From positions 26,181,001-26,245,000 of the forward strand of contig NC_088913.1 in assembly GCF_963576675.1 (NCBI RefSeq): a stretch of 64,000 nt of DNA, read 5' to 3'. Below, piece by piece: positions 44,127 through 54,488 of the stretch (positions are counted from its first letter, which is position 1; every line of letters begins with the position of its first letter). The notes under the pieces were generated by a model. The model did no database searches. It saw only the letters and a list, made by a program, of their open reading frames with translations, and was not told the DNA's origin. Made by a program: the position numbers and the translations under genes. The DNA is from Euphorbia lathyris. Lineage: Eukaryota; Streptophyta; Magnoliopsida; Malpighiales; Euphorbiaceae.

Positions 44127-45892
44127 TACTCTTTCTTCTCATTCTCCTCCATCTCTTTTCCTCCAATCTCCAAATTATACATATGAACCTCCCCCTCATA
44201 CATCCCACGTTCCACATCCCGTTGTGACTTCAGTTCATGCACATCACGTTCTACAACGGACAATCTATTTACAAAGGCATTCATTTTCCTCTCTTGCTGA
44301 CCAAACTGTTTAGTTATCATCTTCTCTTGCTCAGCAAACTTGTCATTCATTTTCTTCTCGTGCTCAAGAAACATCCTCCTCAGTAGTCGTTTCAAACCAA
44401 ATTGTTTATTCTTCTGGACAGGTACTCTAGGAGAGACAATGAAGGCATTTTCATCATTATCAGTCTCAGATTCACTGTCATCCTCTACATCAACATCTCC
44501 CCCTTCATATGTACCCAATCCCTCATGTTCCTCCTTTTCCATGCCTTCATCCTCTTGCTCCCCTTTCCCCTCTTCTTCCACCTCTTTCCTCTTTGCAACC
44601 TCTTGCCCCTTTTCCTCCTCTTTCCCTTTTTCCTTCTCTTGCCCCTTTTCCTCCTCTTGACCCTTTTCCAAATCGGTAAACACTTGGTCATAATTACACG
44701 GCAGACCATCCACATGGTTTACTAGATGTTTATACCATGAGCTTTCTTTCTCCATGTCTTCAGCTGTAAGTTGCGTGGCATTTGGTTTTATACCCGACTA
44801 AAAATACAAATGTACAAATAAACAAGTCAGTCATATGTATAGCACAATGGTGACACATATAGGCACAATGATTGGTCAACTTACTTCAAAAATGGCTAGA
44901 ACTTTGGGCAATTTAGCGATACCGGTCCTTTTCCATCGTAGCCATCATGGGATGCGAGTGCCTTTCTTCTCATACCATGCGTGGGTGGCATCCCATACTT
45001 CCAACAACCAAGCCTGCAACAAAGTTCCAATTCATTATTTATGCCTATTACCAACATTTCTAGTATACAGAATATACATACATCATACCTGAAATACGTG
45101 TGCAAAACCATATAGGTTGTATGAGACACTGTTAGTCCTAAAATTCTCCCTATAGGCGACCAATTGATCAATTCGGTCTTTTCCACCAATTATCCCATTA
45201 ACAAGAGACTTGTAGGTCACATCCCAGGCACAAACACCCCACGGGAACTCGTTAAACAATATTGGAAATTCAGCAAGTTCCAACACCCAAGGAAGAGCTT
45301 TTTTCGCAGCAGTGTTATCCAACACACAGCCAATGACAAAATACAACATGGCACATGAAACTGCATCCTGATCAGATTCATCATTCCAATCAGTTTGCAG
45401 CATAATTGTTTCCACGTCTTTAAAGGTTGGTGTAGGGATGCCTGGGAAAAACTTATTCCTAAATCTATATGGCTTATTTATCGCACTAAACCTTTCGGTA
45501 AATGCTTCCATGTCTCCAAACCGTAACCCACTTAGGAGTCCAAACTCCCAATCCCCAAATCTTAACTCAACACCTCTAACTTTGAAGCAAAGCTCTCTGG
45601 GTTTGAGGTCTTCACGTATGATCTCCCTTGTTAAAAGGGTATGACAGAGGACTCCTGCAAATACTGTATTGGTCATATCCAAATACTGCCCGAAGCAACT
45701 CTTCCTAAATAGATTTACTTAGTTTGGTGTTAAAAACTCCTTTATATGTTTTGCTGCTTCTAGGCTACACCTAACTGTGATGACGCTTTCCGTTCCAAAT
45801 GCCTTTTTGTATTTATATTCAGATTTCTTCTTGGCTTTCTTCTTCGAAAGAGAGCCATGCTCATCTCTCTTCCTCTTGTCTACACGATCATG
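43876..45892 (-). pseudogene. DUF1985 head of the split MULE Ulp1 gene
   Basis: Three exons join in phase 0: 45892-45089, 45013-44885 and 44797-43876, with GT/AG borders. Exon 1 starts with a Lys-rich, nuclear-type stretch. The DUF1985 domain (about 45700-44950) follows, with R-F-G-D-W-E-F-G-L-L-S-G-L and N-E-F-P-W-G-V-C-A-W. Exon 3 has a Glu/Lys-rich linker and a heptad-like helix (about 44420-44240). DUF1985 with Ulp1 is the typical Kaonashi cargo. Stops: TAA 45721, TGA 44947, TAG near 44126. The gene continues past the Athila at 8234-6748. A further 5' exon lies upstream (a candidate near 46381-46333), but I could not join it in frame. Confidence 0.8.
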
Positions 45893-46530
45893 CTGAAAAA
45901 TATTGTAGACATATCATCAGGGAACATACAATTAAGCTAATTATAACGTTGAGCTAGAATGAGCTAGCGTATGCTAAAATAAGAGAGTTATCGACAATTA
46001 GCTCGACGATATGAATGTTCTATCGGTAATAGATCGTCGATATGAATGTTCTATCGACAATAGATCGTCGATATGAATGTTCTATCGGCAATAGATCGTC
46101 GATATGGATGTTCTATCGGCCATTCATCTGTCTATATCTATGTACTATCTACAATTAGGTTGCCGATGAACATACACATCGACGAATTTCAACCAAACCG
46201 AATGACTTCCTAACACCAGACGAACCCAGATAAACCATAACACCAGAAAAGTAAACGAAATGAAACGAAATATTCCTTCTCAAACACAACAAATGTACAT
46301 ACAATACAAGAATGTAAAGTCAAGTTATTTACCCTCTTTTTCGTCCTTCCTTCTGAATTCGATTCGTTGTTTGAGCTTCATATTCTCGCCATGTCCACTC
46401 GAAGTAACAGAGATTCGCCGGATGAAATGTACAGAATCGGGCAATGAATCGCCGGAAAGTTAGAGAGATGAATAGCGGGGTGTTAGGTTAGAGAGATTAT
46501 TGTTCGAATGTTAAAGAGCGGGAGCGGAGT
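45893..46530. other. MULE right arm, promoter side of the Ulp1 gene
   Basis: Contains the 31-bp motif array and probably the first exon and promoter of the DUF1985-Ulp1 gene. A CDS start cannot be fixed. Confidence 0.5.
46001..46124. repeat. 31-bp tandem array with GTCGATAT motifs (right arm)
   Basis: Four 31-bp units at 46001, 46032, 46063 and 46094, each close to GATCGTCGATATGAATGTTC plus TATCGRCAATA. Further single motifs occur to about 46180. This mirrors the left-arm clusters of the same MULE. Confidence 0.9.
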
Positions 46531-46651
46531 GTTAGAGAGGAGGGCAAGGTTGGAATTTTGTTAATGAAATGTGTTAGTTTTGGTGAGTTTCTCAAAATGA
46601 GTTAGAAAAGAAAACTAGCCCCTTAAAAGGTGCTAGTTTTGTAATTGTCCC
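46531..46651 (-). repeat. Right terminal inverted repeat of the MULE
   Basis: Reverse complement of 2015-2134 with few differences; ends GTAATTGTCCC. Confidence 0.92.
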
Positions 46652-46660
46652 TATATTTAA
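46652..46660. repeat. Right target-site duplication of the MULE
   Basis: TATATTTAA, identical to 2006-2014. Confidence 0.92.
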
Positions 46661-47660
46661 TTAATGAAATTAATAAACATATGTTGATGAATTGAAAAAA
46701 TTAAAAACTCAAGGAGCGGAGTGGCAAAAGAACCTCCAATAAACCATCACTCCATTCTCAACCATCATTACATCTACATTGATGCTTGCTAATTATGGAG
46801 ATCATTGTGGAAGTAAAAAAAAATGCTAGGATCAATCACTCCATCTCCAAATTTCACTGAGCTATCAGCCACAATGTCTCTTTGATTTTATTGATAAACT
46901 CATATAGATTAGTGCATGTATATGTTATGGATCCTAAGCAACCCAAACCTTTGCAAGTTTATAAACGGTTCTCACATGGTAGAAAGAAGAATTTTGTTAA
47001 TTAATTTTCAGTTATTTGTGTCTATATTTCAGTTTGTAGGCAGTTTCTTTGTAATAACTGTAAATAAGCAGTTTCCTTGTAATAACTGTAAACAAGCAGT
47101 TATATGTATTTTGGGTTGAATTAAATGCAGAGGAAAAAAGGAAGAATACATAAGTTCCATTCCATCAAGTAAAATTCAGAGATCTGAGGTTCTCACTTTA
47201 ATTGATCCTCAATATTTAGAATCATAGGTTCTAAAGGTAGAAAACCTAAAGAAGGTAGAGTTACCTGGTTCTAGACCCATAACTAGATCACTAACTCAGG
47301 ACCATAACAGTATAATCTAAGCATGCACTCGTGAACTTAACATTTTATCTAATGTCAACTAGTCTAAATGCAAACCTTAGAAAATCTTTGAAGACCCACT
47401 TCAATCCCTTGCAGATTAAATTGAGAATAAAAAAAGCATCATGTGCGCACAAAACTTTTTTTTATCTCAAATCCACTCTTCTCTGGTTCACCTTCTGATT
47501 CTCTTCCATCCGAAGCAATCTCCATTAAATCTCATCAAATTCATTTTCATCTTTGTGTCAAATTTTTAGTAAGTTCATTCTAATTTTTCCCTCTCTTTTT
47601 TTACTTTTTTTTTATTTTAAGGAAATAAAAACATAGAACTAACGGAGCTAACAGAGGGAT
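46661..47660. other. AT-rich gene-free DNA
   Basis: No gene seen. Its only clear structure is the 28-bp duplication listed separately. The region 47110-47430 has the texture of old transposon DNA but no ends are visible. Confidence 0.45.
47040..47095. repeat. 28-bp tandem duplication
   Basis: Units at 47040-47067 and 47068-47095 (GCAGTTTCYTTGTAATAACT...), followed by a partial third GCAGTT. Confidence 0.9.
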
Positions 47661-47664
47661 ATAA

Positions 47665-48240
47665 TTAACTCTTTATTTTTTCTTCCCCAACAAAGTTCGC
47701 AGTAATCTCCTCAAACAATAAAATATCCATTGGTCTTTGTGTAGTCCAAATGGATATTGAATCATAAACAGAAGCATAAATATAGTACCTTAGAACCAAA
47801 AATGCATCTCTGTTCAAATGGTTCAAGAATGCCCCCGAGTCAAATGAATCCTTAGGCTTCTTTCTATTGGGATCTTTCTGTTTTTTCTTGGGGAGATTTT
47901 TTTGTGGGAAATCTTTGTTCACGTTTTTGCACTTGAACCAACCTTCCAAGCCTGCTTTCTCCCACGCGGCTTGTGTTTGCATTGTCTGGCGTTTTCTTTG
48001 ACAAATGAGCGGGACAACGTTCCAATGAGGAACTGCTATGAATTTCAGTAGCCTCTTTCCTCTGTTGAGGTTGATTAAGCACCAACAGATGTGCATTTTC
48101 TTCTAAAACAATTTGGAATTGTTTAAAGCATAAATTAATGTCATCAACATCATCTAAATGTTTAAAGCAATATGACATTCTACTTATAAACTCATGTTGT
48201 TTCCTTTGTGTCAAATTCCCAAAAAAGTATGTTTAGATAG
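47665..48240 (-). pseudogene. Unrecognised protein remnant
   Basis: Two overlapping minus-strand frames (48214-47864 and 48096-47665) together look like one frameshifted protein. The upstream part has an alpha-helical look (S-Y-C-F-K-H-L-D-D-V-D-D), the downstream part a basic K-K-K-Q-K-D-P-N-R-K-K block and then L-N-R-D-A-F-L-V-L-R-Y-Y. Base composition is more gene-like than the surroundings. I do not recognise it. Confidence 0.3.
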
Positions 48241-48429
48241 TTCCTTCGCTGAGCACAACAGAATGAAGAGAAATTTGTATCATTTAAAATCCCAATTCTT
48301 TTCGAATAAAAGGAACGAGAAAAGCCAAAATCTTCCTACTCTAAAAAGAAGTCCTATAGAAAACTACTCTTCTTTATATAGAATTTTGATCCTTTTGATT
48401 ATTCTCTTCATAGTAAACTGATGGGAGGA

Positions 48430-48850
48430 TGCAAGTAAAAGCAAAATATAGAGAGGTCCTGCGTCAGGTCAGGAGGAAATTCTATCGTATCAGAAAGCTA
48501 CGAGGAACCATCCAGGAAGAGTTGCATAATCGGGCTCAACAGATAACATTCTAAATGGATACAACTCTCAAACACCATACTGAAGCAATTAACTTGGCTT
48601 TGGGTAAAACGATGCTGACTCTACTGCAGGCGTCCCCTTCGACGGCCTATCTGCTACTTAGTCAACAGGCTCTGGTCCCGGATCAAGAAGGTTATCTACT
48701 GGAATTGCACCTAGATATGCGTACAAAGGAATACTCATGGCATTGTGCGCCATGGCCTTGACTGGAGAAATTTGCCCTGTGTTAACAAGCGTTTTTTCTG
48801 CATCCTGAGACACAACAAAACTTGGATTCACCATTAAATTCATGATTGAG
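48430..48850. other. Unrecognised, less AT-rich block
   Basis: Short frames on both strands: plus 48555-48761 and minus 48843-48658 with S-P-V-K-A-M-A-H-N-A. Their composition differs from the flanks. It could be a captured gene fragment. No family recognised. Confidence 0.3.
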
Positions 48851-48966
48851 TGTTGGCATCATTTATGGTCTCACTGAGCATGTCAAAATTGTTTCGTCTT
48901 TTTTTAATCGAATTGCGAGCGTGCCAATAATTTTGTAGAAAAATTACAAAATTATGAAATCTAAAA

Positions 48967-49123
48967 TCTGACTTCTAATCAAGGATTGTTAAAAGCTTAA
49001 AGAATGAAAAAAATTAAAGGTTCACAATTAAATCTACAAGATTAAGATCAATTAAAGGAAATGATATCGAATTGAAATTGAAAGAAATGCTTGAAAGCTT
49101 GAAATTGAATGATTACAAATATA
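48967..49123. repeat. Dispersed repeat copy S2 (MITE-free)
   Basis: Matches 684-734 plus 1153-1270 as one uninterrupted stretch. It gives the empty site of the 735-1143 MITE and ends abruptly where the Gypsy pol fragment begins. Confidence 0.6.
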
Positions 49124-49136
49124 TCCATAGCAATTC

Positions 49137-50434
49137 GATAGAGATGCTACCTATGCGGGAAGGAGGAATACTTATCGCTTTGTGAAAGATGGTATTTGGT
49201 ATGTACTTACACCTATGGTAGGAGAGCCAAAGACCAAGAGGAAAGCCACTTTGCTTGTTCCTCCTACTCACAAGGCGTTTATAAATGAGTGTGAGGAAAG
49301 TCAAATGGTCTATATAGTTATGGTTAAGGCTAGTGGGAAGTCTAGTGAATAGAAAGAGGAAAAGTGGGAAGTGCTAGAAGAAGTGGGGCAGATTCTTGAA
49401 GAATACAGTCATCTCTTTCCGAAAGATTTGCCTCACGGATTTCCACATTTACAGGAAATTAAGCACCATGTCAACCTAGGGCTGGAGGCTAGTTTGCCTA
49501 GTCTTCCTCATTATCGGATGAGCTCAAAAGAGCGTGAGATTATGAGGGAGAAAGTGGAAGAGTTAGTAAAGATACGGTATGTGAGAATGAGCATGAGCCC
49601 ATGTTCGGTTCTGGCTTTGCTAACGCTAAAGAAAGATGGTTCATGACGGATGTGTGTCGATGGTAGGGTCATTAATAAGGTTACCATTCAGTACAAGTTT
49701 CCCATACCAAGGCTTGATAACATGCTAGACCAACTTAGTGGCTCTAAGGTTTTCTCCAAGATTGACTTAAGGAGTGAGTATCATCAAATCTGAATTAGAT
49801 TCGGGGATGAATGGAAGACGGCTTTTAAGATGCGGCATAGATTGTATGAGAGGTTGGTGATGCCTTTCAGAATGAAAAAAGCACCTAACACCTTCATGAG
49901 GCTAATAAACAAAGTACTTCGGCCCATGATTGGTAAATTCATGGTGGTTTACTTTGACGATATACTCATCTATAGCAAGACCTTGGAAGACCATGTTGAA
50001 CATTTGAAAGTGGTATTAGATTTGTTGAGAGAAAATCAGTTGTACACTAACTTCAAGAAGTGCGGTTTTGTCATGGAGAGCCTAGTGTTCCTTGGGTATG
50101 TTGTGAGTGGAGACAGTTTCCGGGTTGATGAAGAGAAAGTAAGGGTTGTACGGGAGTGGCAGACCCCAAGGAATATTGGTGACTTTAGAAGCTTTCATGG
50201 GTTGCTACCTTCTATAGACGGTTCATACGAAACTTTAGAGCCATTATGGAACCGCTAACCGAATGCTTGAAGAAAGGAAAGGGCTTCAAATAGGGAGATG
50301 AACAAGAGGGTAGCCATGCTTGGTCAAAGAAAAGCTAAGTACGGCTCCGATATTAGATTTTCCAGATTTTGATAAGTTGTTTGAAGTCAAGTGTGATGCA
50401 AGTGGAGTAGGAGTTGGAGTAGGAATTGAAAGAG
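49137..50434 (+). pseudogene. Ty3/Gypsy pol fragment (RT and start of RNase H)
   Basis: A decayed frame: R-N-T-Y-R-F-V-K-D-G, then K-D-L-P-H-G-F-P, then reverse transcriptase with a D-L-R-S-E-Y-H-Q-I block and [10 protein letters not shown] near 49950, and the first part of RNase H (V-K-C-D-A-S-G-V-G near 50390). Stops include TAG near 49350, TGA 49644 (for Trp) and TGA near 49791 (for Arg), with frameshifts after 50250. Its layout fits a chromovirus-like Gypsy element. LTRs, gag and integrase are absent. A solo LTR of another element interrupts it at 50435. Confidence 0.78.
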
Positions 50435-51889
50435 TGATGAGTGTCGAATTCACCAAAAATAAATACCTACTCTTGGAACTAGAAAACTGTAGTAAATGTG
50501 GAGTAGGATCGAATCCACAGAGACTGGTCGAATTATAACTTTTTGAAACTAACAATTAAAAGTAAAAAGGGGGGTTTGGTTTGTGGAATGAATTGAATAT
50601 AAGATAACAAGTAAAAATTAAATATCAATAATTAAATAAATGAGAAATATGTATGAGAAAGATTCTAGCCAGAGATTAGGTTTGAGTCTTGAATTGAACA
50701 AATTGATCATCGATCACAGAAAATATAAGTTTCAACCCTTCAAATAAATTAGCTATGGTTATTAAAAAGCATTAACAACCTATCTCTTCTTACAGTTTAG
50801 ATAATCATGAAACGTTCACTAATTACCTCTAATCAATCAAACAGTTCTAAACAAGCTTTAGAATTTAATTTGATTGAAAGCATTAAATATAAAAGAGATG
50901 CTAATTCTACTCAACAATCACACAAGCAGGATTATTTAAAGCATATCAATCTCAATTCACAACATATGTTAAAAGTTTGTCCACAATCAACTATATTATT
51001 TGCTACTTATATCAGATGATTTAAACGATTACGTATTTAAACATCTAATTAGCAAAACGATTGCAAGTAAATAATTAAATCAAGGATTCAATTAAATCAC
51101 GCAATACAAATAAGAACATAATGGAAATCAATTACTTGAAATAGATGAAAAAGATGAAGTAAAGAATGATCTCACAATTCCATTGTTCAAGACCTAAATC
51201 CTCTAGCTAGAAGGTAGAAATTAGTTCACCATGGAAGAGAGAATACACAAGAAAGATGACGAAGCTTGAAGAAGAATTGATGTTTCTGCACAAAAAGATG
51301 TCGATGATGAAAGATTATGATCCCTGATTCTCTGTTTGTCTTTTAAAACGTAAAATCCCCACTCTTCCCACTCTTCCCACCTTCCACGTTTTTCTAGCTG
51401 GAGAGAAACTAAATAACTCCCTCTAAAAATCTAATAATAAAATCCTATATAGAATTAAACTCCTACTAGGATTCTATAATATAAAATCCTAATAGAATTA
51501 AATCCTATAATAATGTCTTAACATATTTAAAACTAATAATAAAAGTTACAAAGAGTAAAAATCTTAAAATAGAAGTCTTCTAAGCAAAACCCAACTCCCA
51601 AATTCGTACTGGTCCTTACCCATGGGCACGAGTTAGGACGAATCAGCTTTTTAGTGCATAATTTCCTTTTTCAGCATGGCCTAAGCCATGGGCATGGGTT
51701 AGGACCTGACAAATTTCTCCAATTTCACTTTAAGCTCCATAAGATTAGCATTTTAATCTCCAATTTGAATTGAATCTCCAAAAACACCTATAAAACACAA
51801 AACAAGATAAATAAGCACTAATAAAGTAAAACTAACATTAAACTAAAGAGAATTAAGATATAAAGATGTATATAAATATGGACACATCA
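50435..51889. mobile_element. Solo LTR, 1455 bp, probably Tat-like Gypsy
   Basis: Starts TGATGAGTGTC and ends GACACATCA (TG...CA with short inverted ends), flanked on both sides by AAGAG (50430-50434, 51890-51894). There is no internal region, so it is a solo LTR left by recombination. The start is followed by GGAGTAGGATCGAATCCACAG, similar in layout to element D's LTR (GATAAGTCCAGGTATCGTCC). It includes a palindromic CCCATGGGCACGAG / CCATGGGCATGGG block near 51620-51700. Confidence 0.85.
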
Positions 51890-51894
51890 AAGAG

Positions 51895-52832
51895 GGTCTA
51901 TTTAAAGAGTGTCGACGAACTCCAGACCGAGTAATAAAAAAAATTTATAAAAAAATAAATAAAATGAGAAGATTATGTTAGAAAAAGGTATATATTTGAC
52001 TATTAACTTTAGTAGAGGGACCATAAAGTTAAATAGAAATAAAATTGAAGGATTCTGTAATTATATATTTTTTGGGTAAATAATTATAAGGTCCCTATAT
52101 TTTTACCTAATACACTAGTTAGTCCCTCTGTTTTTACAAATAAATATATAAGCCCTCACTTTTTATTTTCGTCAACTCCTTAGTCCTTATGTTCGAGTCA
52201 ATGGTCAAACTATACTAAAGAAATTTTAAAATACCAAAATTACAATTTAGTCTATGTTTTAATAATAAACATATTATATTTTTTCTATTTTATGTTTTTT
52301 TTTCTCCTTTTTCTACATAATCATAATCTCTCCTATATTAAGTAATTAATTTATTAAATTTTATATAATTATAGTTTAATAACGTAAAATTTATTGACTA
52401 AAAAAATAAATAAATAATATTTCAAAATTTATTAAAATAGAAGTAAAACTATACAAAATTATAAAAAGTAACCTTTATTTGTCTCTAATAAATTTTATGA
52501 ATCAAAAACTAGAATCTAATTTTTTTAAGTCATCGAAAATTCAAAATAGTATTAATGTTGGTATTAAAATATTATATTAAAAAATAAAAAATAAGAGAAT
52601 AAATAATATATTTTTTTTATGATACATTAATTTTGGTGTATATATTTCAAAAATATCATTATAGATTAAATTTGAAACTAAAAGATAATTTTTTATGTAT
52701 ATAACTAGGGGCAATTTTGTACTTTAATCTAAAAAACAAATGAAAAAATTAAATAGTTGATTAAAACAAAACTTCAGAACCCTAAATGATGGACTAACTA
52801 ATTTGTTATGTAGGCCTACAGGAGGCACATCA
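51895..52832. other. AT-rich gene-free DNA
   Basis: Very AT-rich. Phrases such as TATAAGGTCCCTATATTTTT near 52087 and GATGGACTAACTAATTTG near 52786 resemble ends of old MITEs or LTRs, but I could not define an element. Confidence 0.4.
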
Positions 52833-53597
52833 TGTTGGTCCCGTGTGATTAGTTCCAAGGGAGGGGGGGGGGGGTTAGGAACTAATATAACTTTTTCTTT
52901 ATTTAATTAAGCTGACTTAAAATATTTTCTTAAGTTTGTTAACTCAGCTTTGGTTTTGCAGGCCAATCCTGTCGTCTGTATTTCCACAGTCGTCAGACTT
53001 GTCTTCTTCTTGTAGAGTTTCGTCTTCTTGTGCCATTTGTCTTTTAGCTGAAGAACAATTGACCCATGCATCTCGAAATTGGCTTTTGCGTAATTCCAAG
53101 GTTCTGGATTGGTGCTGACAGTTGTCGGAGCTTGTCTTTTAAAAACGGATCATTCATGCTGTCCTGAAGATTACTCAGCTTAATCTTGATAGTCGTTGTC
53201 TTTGATTGTTGTCAATCCATATACTGAGTTCTCTTTTACTCAGCTTCCATGGTCAGATTCGTTCTGCCAGACATAGTTCTTAAGAAGACTTTTCTACTTT
53301 TGATACTGAGTTTCGTTCCACTCAGCTTCGTTGATGAGCTTGATCGTTAAGCTTCTGTTCTGAAGATAACTTATCTTCTTTCATGCTGAGTTCCACTCTA
53401 CCCAGCTTGTGCTGTGATCTTATGCTGACTTCGTCCTGTCTTACTTTTTATTTCTATTTGTGTTTATATTTATACTCAACATTGAACAAACATATTAGTA
53501 CAATTAAATCAAAGCACTTAAATTTAATTGTCCCTTAATCATGGATTAACTTAAATAATTTTGTCAAATCAAAATCATGTGGAAAGGTGTTTCAACA
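52833..53597 (-). repeat. Copia C 3' LTR, shortened
   Basis: 765 bp, TGTTGAAACACC ... GGGACCAACA on the minus strand, next to a polypurine tract ATGGAGGAGTT. It is about 650-700 bp shorter than the Copia B LTRs. The missing middle is where the others have their TATA box. Confidence 0.85.
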
Positions 53598-54142
53598 AAC
53601 TCCTCCATTTTGATGTTGGCAAAATATTTAATTGATGGAACTCAGCATTGAGATTTCCCATGATTGAAATTCTTTTTATGCTTCTGAAATTACTCCCCCA
53701 TAAGGGTTGCATTTATTGACTTGACTTAACTCTAAACCTTCTAATATTTAATTGAGTAAAGTTAAGGCATGCTTATGCTGACTTAGTTCAGTTCTAGACC
53801 TTCCAAGATCTAATTCAGATGAGCCTAGGTCAGCTTTCAAAAGAGGTCAATATGTGAAATATGTTTTGACTCAGTTTTGATACATGGTTAGTTTGATAAC
53901 AGAGTTATGGGAAAACTTTTTTCAGAGCAAGTGTATCAAGTCTAATGTGTACTGAGTATATTCCTTTTTCCTTTGTTTGTTTGCTCAATTTAGACAGATC
54001 AGCATAAAGCATAATACGTAAGTGAGCATCACATAAGATTAATCAATTTGGAATAAAAGATGCATAATTTTATAGATAGTCAGCAAGACAAAATACACAA
54101 AACAGATACAAGTCAAGAATGAAAGCTAGCAAACTAGCCAAA
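53598..54142 (-). other. Copia C 3' untranslated region
   Basis: Non-coding, CTGACT-word rich, between the ORF2 stop and the 3' LTR. Confidence 0.6.
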
Positions 54143-54488
54143 CTATTTCTTCCTATTGACTTGGGCATGGGCAGTATTGACTTTGCCTTTTCCTTTTTTT
54201 TTTGCTACTGACTACCAGATGCTTCTCCTGTGTGCTGAGTTCTATCAGCTTGTTCTTTCTCCCCCGTTTTGCCACCATCGGGCAGAGGAGGAATGAAAGT
54301 GTCGTTGAGAGCAGCACGAGTTAATCTGACTTAATACGCTTTGAGCCTTTTCGTGCTTTCCCTTAGACTATCAAAAACTGGAATACCATCGTCCAAGGTA
54401 TCACGGGGAATTCGGATAGAGGCACTGAGCATACTCAATATATATTCTTGAGATTTTCCTACCCATGTAATAGTGTCAGTTAGCATGG
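54143..54488 (-). pseudogene. Copia C ORF2, C-terminal part
   Basis: Continues the 60449-63070 frame after element D, as shown by the shared CATGG duplication and by similarity to the Copia B end (V-F-D-S-L-R-E-S-T-K-R-L, then G-G-K-T-G-E and a Lys-rich tail). A stop follows K-A-Y near 54330, and another lies near 54210. Confidence 0.75.

Larger units (their letters stand above)
2015..46651. mobile_element. Kaonashi-type Mutator-like element with nested insertions
   Basis: A DNA transposon bounded by inverted repeats (2015-2134 and 46531-46651) that start GGGACAATTACAAAACTAGC and by a perfect 9-bp duplication TATATTTAA. It encodes a MULE transposase (plus strand), a DUF1985-Ulp1 protease gene (minus strand) and a small coiled-coil ORF (minus strand). 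The Ulp1/DUF1985 cargo with long TIRs matches what is known of Kaonashi elements. Its span is 44,637 bp, but 35,646 bp is one nested Athila insertion plus its 5-bp duplication, leaving about 9.0 kb, a normal size for an autonomous element. Both arms are otherwise complete. The transposase has at least one stop and the Ulp1 gene is broken, so this copy is not autonomous now. Confidence 0.9.

Noticed and set aside
46333..46381. First exon of the DUF1985-Ulp1 gene starting at ATG 46381
   Set aside because: The best GT donor leaves a phase that does not fit the next exon; mentioned only as a candidate.
684..49123. S1 and S2 as LTRs of one giant element
   Set aside because: No TG/CA ends, no target duplication and no primer site beside S1; kept only as a low-interest observation.
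52080..52832. Possible MITE with ends like AAGGTCCCTATATTTTT and GGACTAACTAATTTG
   Set aside because: Inverted similarity is weak and no target duplication could be found.
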